Part shown: positions 1-8,258 of the stretch, in pieces | How positions within the stretch are numbered: position 1 is the stretch's first letter | Layout of the letters: every line of letters starts with the position of its first letter | NCBI RefSeq assembly: GCF_003258515.1 | Contig: NZ_QGEH01000001.1 | Span: 1,736,001 to 1,800,000 of the forward strand | DNA: 64,000 nucleotides | Direction of reading: 5' to 3' | Source: Marinobacter bohaiensis | GTDB taxonomy: Bacteria > Pseudomonadota > Gammaproteobacteria > Pseudomonadales > Oleiphilaceae | The notes under the pieces: model-generated | The model's database searches: none | Told to the model about the DNA's origin: nothing | Seen by the model: only the letters and a program-made list of their open reading frames with translations | Position numbers and translations under genes: made by a program

Positions 1-45
1 ACGCTGGCGGTGTCAGACCAATGCGCCACAGCGAGGGGGAGGCGG

Positions 46-876
46 ATGCATCAATACCGGAGCGTGTTTATCTCGGACGTTCACCTGGGGTCGGCCGATT
101 GTCAGGCCGAATACCTGCTCGACTTTCTCGACAACGTACGATGTGAAACGCTTTACCTGGTGGGCGATATCATCGACCTGATCGCCATGCAGCGCCGGGT
201 TCATTTTCCCAAGTCCCATCAGGAAGTGGTTCAGCGGCTGGTCCGGATCGCCGCCGACGGGACCCGCGTGATCTACGTGCCCGGCAATCACGACGAATTC
301 CTGCGCAACTTCTGCGGCCAGACCCTGGCCGGTATCCAGCTTTTGCACAAAGCCGTGCACACCACCGCCGACGGCCGCCGTTTCGTGGTCTGCCACGGCG
401 ACCAGTTCGATCAGGTGGTGCGTTGCAGTCCGCTGCTGCTGTTGGTGGGGGACCGGGCTCACGGCCTGCTGTTGCGCCTGAACCGCTGGTTTAATCTCTG
501 GCGCAAACTGCGCAAGAAACCCTACTGGTCGCTGGCGGCCTGGGTGAAAACGCGCATCGGTCAGGCCAAGGCGTTTATCCAGCGTTTCGAGATGGCGGCC
601 CTGACCGCCGCGGAACGTGGCCAGTACGACGGTTACATCTGCGGCCATATCCACTCGGCCGGCTTTCGCCAGGGCACGGGCGGTCTCTACTGCAACGACG
701 GCGACTGGGTGGAGCACTGCACGGCGCTGGTGGAAGGATTCGACGGTTCGCTGGATATCCTGCACTGGTCCGAGCGCCCGCATATCGTCGAAAGCGAGCC
801 GCAGCGGCGCCGGACGCCGGTGCCCGAATGGCAGCCGCTGCCGGGCCAGGTGGCGGCCCGGGCCAGCCGCCACTGA
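46..876 (+). CDS. LpxH-like metallophosphoesterase (UDP-2,3-diacylglucosamine diphosphatase family)
   Basis: Calcineurin-like phosphoesterase of 276 aa. The five metal-binding blocks are visible in order: SDVHLG (about residue 8), GDIIDL (about 42), GNHDEF (about 83), CHGDQFD (about 117) and CGHIHSAG (about 203). The family includes LpxH, which cleaves UDP-2,3-diacylglucosamine to lipid X at the inner membrane, and LpxH-like relatives of unknown substrate. A basic stretch around residues 140-175 could bind membrane or lipid. The ATG at 46 is chosen because GGGGGAGG lies just upstream; an in-frame start at 10 would lack such a site. The next gene is convergent. Whether this is the true LpxH or a paralogue cannot be told here. 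Confidence 0.8.
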   Translation: MHQYRSVFISDVHLGSADCQAEYLLDFLDNVRCETLYLVGDIIDLIAMQRRVHFPKSHQEVVQRLVRIAADGTRVIYVPGNHDEFLRNFCGQTLAGIQLLHKAVHTTADGRRFVVCHGDQFDQVVRCSPLLLLVGDRAHGLLLRLNRWFNLWRKLRKKPYWSLAAWVKTRIGQAKAFIQRFEMAALTAAERGQYDGYICGHIHSAGFRQGTGGLYCNDGDWVEHCTALVEGFDGSLDILHWSERPHIVESEPQRRRTPVPEWQPLPGQVAARASRH

Positions 877-901
877 ATCCCGCCTGTGAGAGGCTGTTCG
901 G

Positions 902-1420
902 TCAGGGCGCGCTGGGGTCGTTGGCTCGGGCGCGCTTGATGTCGGCCCGCATTTTCAGGCGTGCTTCCCGCCGCAAATCCGCTTCGCGATAGCGGCGTTC
1001 CTGCCTGTCTGTCTGCGTCAGTACTTCCGGCACATCGACCGGCTCACCGGCGTCGTCCAGGGCGACGAAGGTGAAGTAGGCCGACACGATGTGCCGTTCC
1101 TCGCCGGTGTAGCTGTTCTCCGCCACCACCCGTACGCCGATTTCCATCGACGAATGCCAGCTGCGATTGATCGAGGCGCGGAAGATCAGCGTGTCGTTGC
1201 CCTTGGCCGGTGCGCGGAAAGCGAAGGAATCCACCGCCGCGGTTACGCAGACCCGCCCGGAATGCCGCTCCGCCACCACCAGCGCCAGCCGGTCGCACTT
1301 GGCCATGATCATGCCGCCGAATGCGGTCTGGTGGGCGTTGAGATCGTTGGGGAAGACCTTGTAGACGTGGTCCTCGATGGCGGAGTCGGCAACCGGTCGG
1401 TGCGCGTTGCTGTCGGTCAT
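902..1420 (-). CDS. Acyl-CoA thioesterase, hotdog fold (YciA/BACH-like)
   Basis: 172 aa, one hotdog domain. The central helix segment with HQTAFGGMIMAKCDRLA (about residues 30-46) is typical of the YciA/cytosolic acyl-CoA hydrolase group, where a conserved Asp or Asn-containing loop binds the thioester. The segments VDSFAFRAPAKGND and SYTGEERHIVSAYFTFVALD also fit the family. The C-terminus is a charged arginine-rich tail. These enzymes hydrolyse acyl-CoA to free acid and CoA in the cytoplasm. The ATG is preceded on the minus strand by AAAGGA at good spacing. It is transcribed toward the phosphoesterase gene and away from the cyclase gene. The chain-length preference cannot be read from sequence. 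Confidence 0.85.
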   Translation of the reverse strand: MTDSNAHRPVADSAIEDHVYKVFPNDLNAHQTAFGGMIMAKCDRLALVVAERHSGRVCVTAAVDSFAFRAPAKGNDTLIFRASINRSWHSSMEIGVRVVAENSYTGEERHIVSAYFTFVALDDAGEPVDVPEVLTQTDRQERRYREADLRREARLKMRADIKRARANDPSAP

Positions 1421-1669
1421 GGCGGATCCTTTCGGGAAAATGGGTATATGAAGAACTAAACTATGGGTGCTGCTTCCGGCAGCCGCATGGAGTCGCGTTC
1501 GAAACGGGCCCGGATAGCCTTCACCAATGGTGCCCGGACGTCAAGGACGCCCCGCCGGGCAAATCGAGTGAGGTCATCAGGATGATCAGGCCTTCACCCC
1601 CTGCGCCGGGTTTGTGCCATCAACAACAATCTCAAGACGCGGCTGACGCTGCTGTTTGGTCTGCTGACC

Positions 1670-3412
1670 GTGACATTGACGCTGATCATCGTGGCGTTCG
1701 CGCAGGACATTGCCGTGCGCGAGCTGCGCGATCGCGTCGGGTCCAACCTCCAGGAAGTCTCCCTGCAGATGCGCGACAAGATCGAGATGGTGCTGGAAGA
1801 GCGCTATCGCGATCTGCTGGGGCTTTCCGGAGTACTGGCGCTGGACGCGGGGAAGGGCGAGTACGCTCACGTGCGGTCCATGCTGGACTCGCTCCAGGCC
1901 ACCTACGACAAGTTCGCCTGGCTGGGGCTGGCCGGTGTGGACGGCCGCGTGCTGGTCAGCTCCGGCGGTGTGCTGGCCGGGGCCAGCGTGGCGGACCGCC
2001 CCTGGTTCCGGGCCGGGCTGGAAGGTCCCTACCTGGGCGACGTGCACGACGCGCAAATGCTGGCCGAGATCCTGGCGTCGGCCGGGGCTGCGCCGCTACG
2101 GCTGATCGATGTGGCGGTTCCGGTGTACTCGTCGGTCTCCGGGGAGCAGATTGGCGTGCTGGGCGCGCACCTGTACTGGTCCTGGATCCAGGAAATTGAG
2201 CGCGGCATCATCGTGCCACTGGAAAGTCGCCTGGGCGCCGAGCTGCTGGTGGTCTCCATCGACCGCCAGGTCCTGCTGGGTCCGCCCGGTACGGTGGGCA
2301 CCACCCTCGATACCAACGCCGCCCGCGCTGCCCTGAGTGGCGAGACCGGCCACATGGTCGAGACCTGGCCCGACGGCGAACGCTACCTAGTGGGGTACAG
2401 CCAGACCCGGGATCACGCCCAGTATGAGGGGCTGAAATGGGCCGTGCTGCTGCGCAAGCCGGCGCGCAGTGCCTTCGAACCCGCTAACCACATCCGCAAC
2501 GGCATCATCGTCGCCGGCCTGCTGTCGGCCCTGGTGTTCTGCATGCTGGCCTGGCTGGCGGCGCAGCGGGTGTCCCGCCCGCTGCTGGACATGACCCACG
2601 AGGCCGAAGCGATCAACGAAGGCCGGCGCGATGCGCGAATCTCGCCGCGGGACGATTTCGACGAGGTGAACGTGCTGTCCCGGGCCATGAACCGGCTGAT
2701 TCAGGGCCTCAAGGGCCAGGAGCAGGAGTTGCGGCTGCTCAACACCACGCTGGAAGACCGGGTGGCAGCGCGCACCGAGGATCTGGAGCTGGCCAACAAG
2801 AGTCTGCGCGACGAGATCGCCATGCGCGAGCGCCTGCGCGCCGAGCGTGAGCGGATGATCCGCCAGCTCCAGGAACTGGCCAACACCGACGCGCTGACCG
2901 GCATCAGCAATCGCCGGCATTTCTTCGACGAGGGTGAGAGGCTGCTCAAGCGGGTGACCCGCCGCGACACCGGCGCGGCGCTGATCCTGTTCGATGTGGA
3001 TCATTTCAAGCGCATCAACGACGCTCACGGTCACGGCGTTGGCGACGAGGCGCTCAGGCACATTGTCGCCCGGGCGCAGGACACCATCCGCGAAGTGGAC
3101 CTGATCGCGCGTGTGGGCGGTGAGGAGTTCGCCATCCTGCTGGAGGACGAGGAGGGCGGCAACGTGCGGGACATCGCCGAGCGCCTGCGAGCGCTGGTGG
3201 CGACCAGTCCGCTGGTCCTTCCCGGACAGGTGGACGGGGTCTCAGGTCAGGCGAAAACGATTTCCATGACCGTCAGTCTGGGCGTCGCGCGCCTGCGGGA
3301 CTGCCCCGGGCCCGATCTGGACATCCTGCTGGCCTGCGCCGACCGGGCACTCTACGAAGCCAAGGCGTCCGGCCGCAACCGCGTCTGCAGCTATCACCCG
3401 GAGCCGGCCTGA
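1670..3412 (+). CDS. Diguanylate cyclase with dCache sensor, HAMP and GGDEF domains
   Basis: Membrane-bound c-di-GMP synthase. Layout: an N-terminal membrane segment, a periplasmic double-Cache-type sensor (about 30-275), a second membrane segment (about 277-299), HAMP, a short coiled coil and a C-terminal GGDEF domain. The active-site GGEEF is at about residues 483-487 and an RxxD (REVD) inhibitory site ends five residues before it, so both catalysis and product inhibition look intact. The first usable in-frame start is GTG 1670, but that removes the basic N-terminus and half of the first membrane helix. In-frame coding character extends upstream to about 1601 without a standard start, while ATG 1582 with a good GTGAGG site is in another frame (see findings). 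Signal ligand unknown. Confidence 0.88.
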   Translation: MTLTLIIVAFAQDIAVRELRDRVGSNLQEVSLQMRDKIEMVLEERYRDLLGLSGVLALDAGKGEYAHVRSMLDSLQATYDKFAWLGLAGVDGRVLVSSGGVLAGASVADRPWFRAGLEGPYLGDVHDAQMLAEILASAGAAPLRLIDVAVPVYSSVSGEQIGVLGAHLYWSWIQEIERGIIVPLESRLGAELLVVSIDRQVLLGPPGTVGTTLDTNAARAALSGETGHMVETWPDGERYLVGYSQTRDHAQYEGLKWAVLLRKPARSAFEPANHIRNGIIVAGLLSALVFCMLAWLAAQRVSRPLLDMTHEAEAINEGRRDARISPRDDFDEVNVLSRAMNRLIQGLKGQEQELRLLNTTLEDRVAARTEDLELANKSLRDEIAMRERLRAERERMIRQLQELANTDALTGISNRRHFFDEGERLLKRVTRRDTGAALILFDVDHFKRINDAHGHGVGDEALRHIVARAQDTIREVDLIARVGGEEFAILLEDEEGGNVRDIAERLRALVATSPLVLPGQVDGVSGQAKTISMTVSLGVARLRDCPGPDLDILLACADRALYEAKASGRNRVCSYHPEPA

Positions 3413-3440
3413 GGCGGTATGCCCAAAAGGTCCGGCGGAA

Positions 3441-3563
3441 ACAAAAAAAGCCCCTGGGGTAAGGGGCACAGGGACATGGCGTCCCTCATCAACCTGAATC
3501 GAAAGGGCCCGCCTTCCAATCGGGCCGATGATCCCGAACTGCCCTGGGCCGGGCCCTTTGGCC
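3441..3563 (-). ncRNA. Candidate small RNA, about 120 nt, with terminal rho-independent terminator
   Basis: Read on the minus strand: an extended -10-like element TGCTAACGT (plus coordinates 3570-3578), then a 10-bp stem (3550-3559 paired with 3502-3511), then a 5-bp GGGAC/GTCCC hairpin (3471-3485), then a GC-rich 6-bp hairpin (3450-3467) followed by seven U (3443-3449). The spacing puts a start site just before the first stem. No known family is recognised. Structure and terminator are seen; expression and start site are inferred. Confidence 0.45.
3443..3467 (-). terminator. Rho-independent terminator (minus strand)
   Basis: Stem GCCCCT/AGGGGC with a 6-base loop, followed on the minus strand by seven consecutive T. 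On the plus strand no T-run follows, so it does not serve the cyclase gene. Confidence 0.65.
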
Positions 3564-3725
3564 GGGAATACGTTAGCATGCGCAGTCCCGGAGTGGCTCC
3601 CGATGGCCAATGTGGCACGGGGAGCCCACTGCCTCCCTACCGTACCGGCAAGGATTAGAGTATTCAGCCTAGCCGGCAAGGGGCGCGCTTCGGGGAGAAT
3701 GAATGCTGAACTGGATTGAGGTTGA

Positions 3726-4883
3726 ATGGTGTCATCGGAAACGCGGTTGAAACTGGCTGATCGAGAGCTGTCGCTCACGCGCCCCGGCAAGGGCCACAAG
3801 GACCTGCGCGCCTGGGACGCGGCCGATGAATTGCTGCTGGAAGCCTATGCCGACCACCGTGGCGACGGGCCAGCGCCACGGGTAGCCATCGTCGATGACG
3901 CCTTTGGCGCGCTGACCCTGGGGCTGGCCGACTGTCAGCCGGTGAGCCTGGCCGACAGCGCCCTGAGCCGGGAAGCCATTGCCCACAACGCTCACGCCAA
4001 TGGCCTGGACGTGTCGCGGGTAGACGACTGGCGGGCGCCGCCCCAGGGACCGTTCGACCGGATTCTGGTCAAGCTGCCGCGCCAGGTGGACTACCTGGAA
4101 TACATCCTGCGCTGGGCCAACGAGGTGCTCGCGCCGGATGGGCTCGTGCTCGGTGCTGCGATGATCAAGCACATGCCCGCTGGCTGCGCCGATCGGTTCA
4201 CCCGGTTGATGGGCTCCAACGAGCCGCAGCCGGCCCGGCGCAAGGCGCGGGTGGTGCTGGCCCGCCCGGGTGAGCCTCGGCTGGATGGCTGGGCAGGGCT
4301 GTGGCGAGGCTATCGCACGGCGGACGGCTGGGGCGCGGAGGGCCTGCCGGCGGTGTTTGCCCGCGAGCGACTGGATATCGGCACCCAGATGTTCCTGCCC
4401 GTTGTCCGGGAACAGGTCCAGGCTCTGCCGACCGGCGCCCGGGTGCTGGACCTGGGGTGCGGTAACGGCGTCCTTGGGTTGAGCGCCCTGAACCTGCGGC
4501 CGGATCTGGCGGTGACTTTCTGTGATGTGTCGAGCCAGGCGATTGCCAGCGCCCGCCATAACCACGACCGGGCGCTGCCGGGGACGACGGCCCGGTTCCA
4601 CCACGTCGACGGTGTGCCCCAAGGGGAGAGGTTCGATCTGATCCTGTGCAATCCGCCGTTCCATGAGGGTGGGACGGTGGGCGATCACATTGCCCTGCGC
4701 CTGTTCCGGCAGTCCGCGCGCGCCCTGACCGGCAAGGGGCGTCTGCTGGTGGTGGGGAACCGGCACCTGGGCTATCACGTCAAGCTCAAGCGTCAGTTCC
4801 GGCAGGTTCGCCAGCGGGCGGCGGATCCAAAATTCGTGGTTTTCGAGTGCGCGCCGCGTCAGACCGAGGGCGGGCGGTCGTAA
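3726..4883 (+). CDS. rlmG: 23S rRNA (guanine-N2)-methyltransferase RlmG
   Basis: 385 aa, matching the usual RlmG length of about 375-390. RlmG methylates G1835 of 23S rRNA using S-adenosylmethionine. The N-terminal half is the degenerate methyltransferase-like domain of RsmC/RlmG proteins; the C-terminal half carries motif I DLGCGNG (about residue 241) and the catalytic NPPF motif (about 308). Start ATG 3726 lies shortly after GATTGAGG. Its last 25 bases overlap convergently with the end of ribE. It is downstream of, and pointing away from, the candidate minus-strand small RNA. Confidence 0.92.
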   Translation: MVSSETRLKLADRELSLTRPGKGHKDLRAWDAADELLLEAYADHRGDGPAPRVAIVDDAFGALTLGLADCQPVSLADSALSREAIAHNAHANGLDVSRVDDWRAPPQGPFDRILVKLPRQVDYLEYILRWANEVLAPDGLVLGAAMIKHMPAGCADRFTRLMGSNEPQPARRKARVVLARPGEPRLDGWAGLWRGYRTADGWGAEGLPAVFARERLDIGTQMFLPVVREQVQALPTGARVLDLGCGNGVLGLSALNLRPDLAVTFCDVSSQAIASARHNHDRALPGTTARFHHVDGVPQGERFDLILCNPPFHEGGTVGDHIALRLFRQSARALTGKGRLLVVGNRHLGYHVKLKRQFRQVRQRAADPKFVVFECAPRQTEGGRS

Positions 4884-5476
4884 CCCAGTCGTGCCAGGGT
4901 GTCGACGATGGTCTGGGTCTGGCTGTCGATCTCGATATTGACGTTGTCGCCGACCGTCAGGTCGCCGAATGTGGTGACCCGCAGGGTTTCCGGGATCAGG
5001 TGGACGTTGAAGGTGTCGCCCTCCACCTCGCCGATGGTGAGGCTGGCGCCGTTGATCGCGATGTAGCCCTTGGCGAAGATGTACTTCATCCATTGGGGTG
5101 GCACGCGGAAATACAGGGTGCGGTTGTTTTCCGGCGCCTCGATCCGGGAGACCTCTGCCACCGTGTGGACGTGGCCGGACAGCAGGTGGCCGCCGATCTC
5201 GTCGCCGATCCGTGCGGCGCGCTCGAAATTGATCCGGTCGCCTGCCTTCAGGCTGTCGAGTGTGGTGAGGGTCAGGGTTTCCTGCATGGCGTCGAACCAG
5301 AGGCGGTTGCCGGCCTGTCGCGTCACCGTCAGGCAGGTGCCGTTGATGGAGACGGACGCGCCGATAGCCACCGCTTCGACCTGGTCAGCGGGGAATTCGA
5401 GGACGTAGGTGGCCAGCCCCGGCTTCTGATCGACGGAAACGACGTGGGCCTGGCCCTGGACAATACCGGTAAACAT
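4859..5476 (-). CDS. ribE: Riboflavin synthase alpha subunit
   Basis: 205 aa with the signature start MFTGIVQG and two tandem lumazine-binding (beta-barrel) repeats of about 95 residues each. It dismutates two 6,7-dimethyl-8-ribityllumazine molecules to riboflavin. The start is set at the canonical methionine, preceded by GGGAG; a 20-residue longer reading exists but does not match the family. It stands alone, not beside ribD/ribBA/ribH, and overlaps the rlmG end by 25 bases. No FMN riboswitch is apparent upstream. The resulting flavin ultimately supplies the Nqr complex encoded in this window, but that is only a metabolic link. Confidence 0.93.
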   Translation of the reverse strand: MFTGIVQGQAHVVSVDQKPGLATYVLEFPADQVEAVAIGASVSINGTCLTVTRQAGNRLWFDAMQETLTLTTLDSLKAGDRINFERAARIGDEIGGHLLSGHVHTVAEVSRIEAPENNRTLYFRVPPQWMKYIFAKGYIAINGASLTIGEVEGDTFNVHLIPETLRVTTFGDLTVGDNVNIEIDSQTQTIVDTLARLGYDRPPSV

Positions 5477-5636
5477 GGTAACTCCCGCTGTATGGATTCG
5501 GAGCCGTAGGATAGCGGGGCTGCCGGAAGCTGCCAAGCGCGAAGCATGCCGTTGGGTTTGTCCTCAAGGTTGCGGGCAGCCGGCCGATAACAGAATGAAC
5601 AGGTATGGATCGGATTCGGGGTGGAGGAGCACGGGC

Positions 5637-6578
5637 ATGGCAGTAAGCAACGCAAAAGAGCGGCCAACGCCTGTGCTGCAGCCCGGGCGTCCGGCGGACC
5701 CGGTCCCGCCGGAGGCGACGCCTGCCCCCGATAAGCAACTGATGCCGGAACAGGCCCCTCAATCCCGGGGGAGGACGGAGCCAGAGGCTGAATCCCAGAC
5801 CGAATCGCCGCATTCCACGGATGAAGCGATCGATGACCGGGATGAGGGCGCCGATGAATCCGGGCCGGGCGAATCGCGGGAGCAGGTCATGGTGCGTCGG
5901 GGCAACCGGCGCCGTCTGCTCCGGCAGTGTGAGCGGGTCCTGTTGCTGGATTTCGCGACCCTGTCCATGCCCGACTGGCCGGACAATTTCTCCATGGCCG
6001 CCGCCCGTCGGCGTCGCGATCTGTGGTTGTTCTCCGCAACGCTCGCTGGCGCGGTGTTCCTGTGCGGTATTCCCGGCATCGTGCCGGCCTGGGTGGCGGG
6101 CACCGGTTTTGGCGCTTTCGTGCTGATCGCCCTGGCCGGAGTGCCGTTCATCCGGCGCATCTTCTCCAGCAAACCCAGTTATATGGAACTGTTGCTGCGA
6201 CGCCAGCACCGGCTGCGGGAAGCGCGCAGCCACATCAACCATCTGGAGGGCGAGGAGGGACTGGCCTGGCAGTGCGCCATGATGGCCGATTTCAACCCCG
6301 CCCTGCGCTCGACCCGATTCAGCGGGCTGGTCAATCTCTCCGAAAAACGCATCCTGGCGAAGAGCCTGCGCCGGCGCGAGCACTTTCGTCTCTACCTGAT
6401 CTACATGCTGGAAGCCGAGAAAGCCTACGATCGCCTGCAGGCCGGTTACTTCGAGGATCATCAGCACGCCATCGACCAGGGATGGCTCGACGGCGGGCCG
6501 GCGGAGGACGCCTCGACTCAGGCTACGGAGGGCGAAGAGCCCGAAGATGCCGAGGACGCGGAGCGTCCCGAAACCTGA
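5637..6578 (+). CDS. Unknown membrane protein with acidic/proline-rich N-terminus
   Basis: 313 aa, family not recognised. Residues 1-85 are disordered, rich in Pro, Glu and Asp; 86-125 are strongly basic; two adjacent hydrophobic segments follow at about 132-155 and 157-178, forming a hairpin in the membrane. The remainder is a charged, helix-rich cytoplasmic part with many Arg and Leu, and the tail is acidic. Start ATG 5637 follows GGTGGAGGAG. It is divergent from ribE and precedes the amt control region. No catalytic motif is seen. It could be an envelope-organising or adaptor protein, but nothing in sequence proves a role. Confidence 0.7.
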   Translation: MAVSNAKERPTPVLQPGRPADPVPPEATPAPDKQLMPEQAPQSRGRTEPEAESQTESPHSTDEAIDDRDEGADESGPGESREQVMVRRGNRRRLLRQCERVLLLDFATLSMPDWPDNFSMAAARRRRDLWLFSATLAGAVFLCGIPGIVPAWVAGTGFGAFVLIALAGVPFIRRIFSSKPSYMELLLRRQHRLREARSHINHLEGEEGLAWQCAMMADFNPALRSTRFSGLVNLSEKRILAKSLRRREHFRLYLIYMLEAEKAYDRLQAGYFEDHQHAIDQGWLDGGPAEDASTQATEGEEPEDAEDAERPET

Positions 6579-6626
6579 TACCGACTTCGAATGAGCCGTT
6601 TTAGGGCGGATCACGGTAATCGGTTT

Positions 6627-6682
6627 GCTGCCTTCCGGTGCGTTATCGCGTCATATCCGTGCATAAAGCACTGAAACGGTGC
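6627..6682 (+). promoter_or_regulatory. Tandem NtrC-like binding sites
   Basis: Two copies of the GCAC-N7-GTGC dyad: a good one at 6668-6682 (GCACTGAAACGGTGC) and a weaker one at 6627-6641 (GCTG-N7-GTGC). Their centres are 41 bp apart, close to four helical turns, and they lie about 90-145 bp upstream of a sigma-54-like element. This is the classic enhancer arrangement for NtrC-controlled ammonium transporter genes. Confidence 0.6.
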
Positions 6683-6770
6683 GTTTTATTCGATCCATAT
6701 TGCTGCTAACGCTAATCCCGCCTTCGTTTATTCCGCATAACTCGCTGTTCTGACTCGTTGTGACTCATTT

Positions 6771-6786
6771 TGGAACACATCTTGTA
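6771..6786 (+). promoter_or_regulatory. Sigma-54-like promoter of amt
   Basis: TGGAACACATCTTGTA contains GG, ten bases, then GT. It matches the -24/-12 sigma-54 pattern except that the usual GC at -12 is GT. It ends about 80 bases before the amt start and is downstream of two NtrC-like dyads. Confidence 0.55.
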
Positions 6787-6864
6787 TCCCTGCGCTCCCC
6801 AATGATGCGTGGAGGCCTGCCTCCGGATCTAAACACCATCCATCGAATTTGGGAGTAAGTTATC

Positions 6865-8076
6865 GTGGAAGTCACGAGTGCCGTCGAGACGCTGCTGCAG
6901 AGCGCCAACACCTTCTTCCTGTTGCTGGGGGCGATCATGGTGCTGGCCATGCACGCCGGCTTCGCGTTCCTGGAAGTGGGGACCGTCCGCCACAAGAACC
7001 AGGTCAATGCCCTGGTGAAGATCATGACGGACTTCGGGGTCTCGACGCTGGCCTATTTCTTCGTCGGCTACACGGTGGCCTATCAGACGGACTTTTTCGC
7101 CAATGCGACGGAGCTGACCCAGGCCAACGGCTACGATCTGGTCAAGTTCTTCTTCCTGCTGACGTTTGCCGCGGCGATTCCCGCCATTGTGTCTGGCGGC
7201 ATTGCCGAGCGGGCGCGTTTCTACCCGATGCTCATTGCCTCAGCGCTGATCGTGGCGTTGGTTTATCCCTTCTTCGAGGGCATCGTCTGGAACGGCAACT
7301 ACGGTTTCCAGGCGTGGCTTGAGGCTCAGTTCGGCGCCGGCTTCCATGACTTCGCCGGCTCCGTGGTGGTGCATGGTGTGGGCGGCTGGATCGCGCTGGC
7401 CGCGGTCCTGGTTCTTGGCGCGCGGACCGGGCGCTATCGCAACGGTCGTGTGGTGGCCTTCGCGCCGTCCAACATTCCGTTCCTGGCGCTGGGCGCCTGG
7501 ATTCTCACGGTTGGCTGGTTTGGCTTCAACGTGATGTCCGCGCAAACCCTGGACGGCATCAGTGGTCTGGTGGCGGTCAACAGTCTGATGGCTATGGTCG
7601 GTGGCATCGTGGTTTCCATGCTGGTGGGGCGCAAGGACCCGGGCTTTATCCATAATGGGCCGCTGGCCGGCCTGGTGGCGGTGTGCGCCGGGTCCGACCT
7701 GATGCATCCGATTGGCGCCCTGGTCACCGGCGGTGTGGCCGGCGCGCTCTTTGTGTTCCTGTTCGAGTGGGCGCAGAACCGCATCACCCGCCTGGACGAC
7801 GTTCTGGGTGTCTGGCCGCTGCACGGTGTGTGTGGTGTCTGGGGCGGTATCGCTGCCGGTATCTTCGGCCAGGCCGGTCTGGGTGGTCTGGGCGGTGTCA
7901 GCCTGATGGCGCAGATCGTCGGTTCGCTGGCGGGCGTGATCGTGGCGCTGGTCGGTGGCTTCATCGTCTACGGTATCGTGAATGCGGTGAGCCGCGTGCG
8001 CCTGTCCCAGGAAGAGGAGTACGAGGGCGCCGACCTCGCCATTCATCGCATTGCGGCGACGTCCATGGACAAGTAA
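6865..8076 (+). CDS. amt: Ammonium transporter (Amt/MEP/Rh family)
   Basis: 403 aa integral membrane channel with about 11 hydrophobic helices. Key family positions are visible: the Asp and pore His in DFAGSVVVHGVGG (about residues 162-174) and the second pore His in WPLHGVCGVWGG (about 316-327). It conducts ammonium/ammonia across the inner membrane. Start is GTG 6865 after GGGAG. In most relatives a P-II gene (glnK) precedes amtB; here none is adjacent. The upstream NtrC and sigma-54 elements imply induction under nitrogen limitation. The protein begins directly with a hydrophobic helix, so a periplasmic signal peptide as in E. coli AmtB is not obvious. Confidence 0.93.
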   Translation: MEVTSAVETLLQSANTFFLLLGAIMVLAMHAGFAFLEVGTVRHKNQVNALVKIMTDFGVSTLAYFFVGYTVAYQTDFFANATELTQANGYDLVKFFFLLTFAAAIPAIVSGGIAERARFYPMLIASALIVALVYPFFEGIVWNGNYGFQAWLEAQFGAGFHDFAGSVVVHGVGGWIALAAVLVLGARTGRYRNGRVVAFAPSNIPFLALGAWILTVGWFGFNVMSAQTLDGISGLVAVNSLMAMVGGIVVSMLVGRKDPGFIHNGPLAGLVAVCAGSDLMHPIGALVTGGVAGALFVFLFEWAQNRITRLDDVLGVWPLHGVCGVWGGIAAGIFGQAGLGGLGGVSLMAQIVGSLAGVIVALVGGFIVYGIVNAVSRVRLSQEEEYEGADLAIHRIAATSMDK

Positions 8077-8118
8077 GCTCGGGCTCACGCAACGCGTGTT
8101 CGCCAGGGATGAAATCGA

Positions 8119-8153
8119 AGCGCAGGTGTCATTGACCCTGCGCTTTGTTGTTT
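8119..8153 (+). terminator. Rho-independent terminator after amt
   Basis: Perfect 8-bp stem AGCGCAGG/CCTGCGCT with a 10-base loop (8119-8144), followed by a T-rich tail. It lies 42 bases after the amt stop. Confidence 0.8.
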
Positions 8154-8258
8154 GTGTAAGGCGGCTGCTTGTAGAACGAGGGCCGCTTATAGAAGGGAGC
8201 GGTAGGTGTCCGTTCGATCGAGCCAGGTCAGGGCGCCTGGCAATAGATTCGGCACGGC

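Larger units (their letters stand above)
3413..3725. other. Gene-free interval with three inverted repeats
   Basis: 313 bases between the cyclase and rlmG with no convincing protein gene. It holds inverted repeats at 3450-3467, 3471-3485 and 3502-3559. The first has an A-run on its left side, which makes a terminator only for a minus-strand transcript. No minus-strand protein gene ends here. Short open frames in this interval have no ribosome-binding site worth noting. Confidence 0.6.

Noticed and set aside
1-45. Possible end of an upstream gene
   Set aside because: Too short to recognise any product; no supportable frame.
3732-5093. A 453-codon minus frame covering rlmG and the end of ribE
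   Set aside because: Out of frame with both real genes and of Arg/His/Gln-rich nonsense composition.
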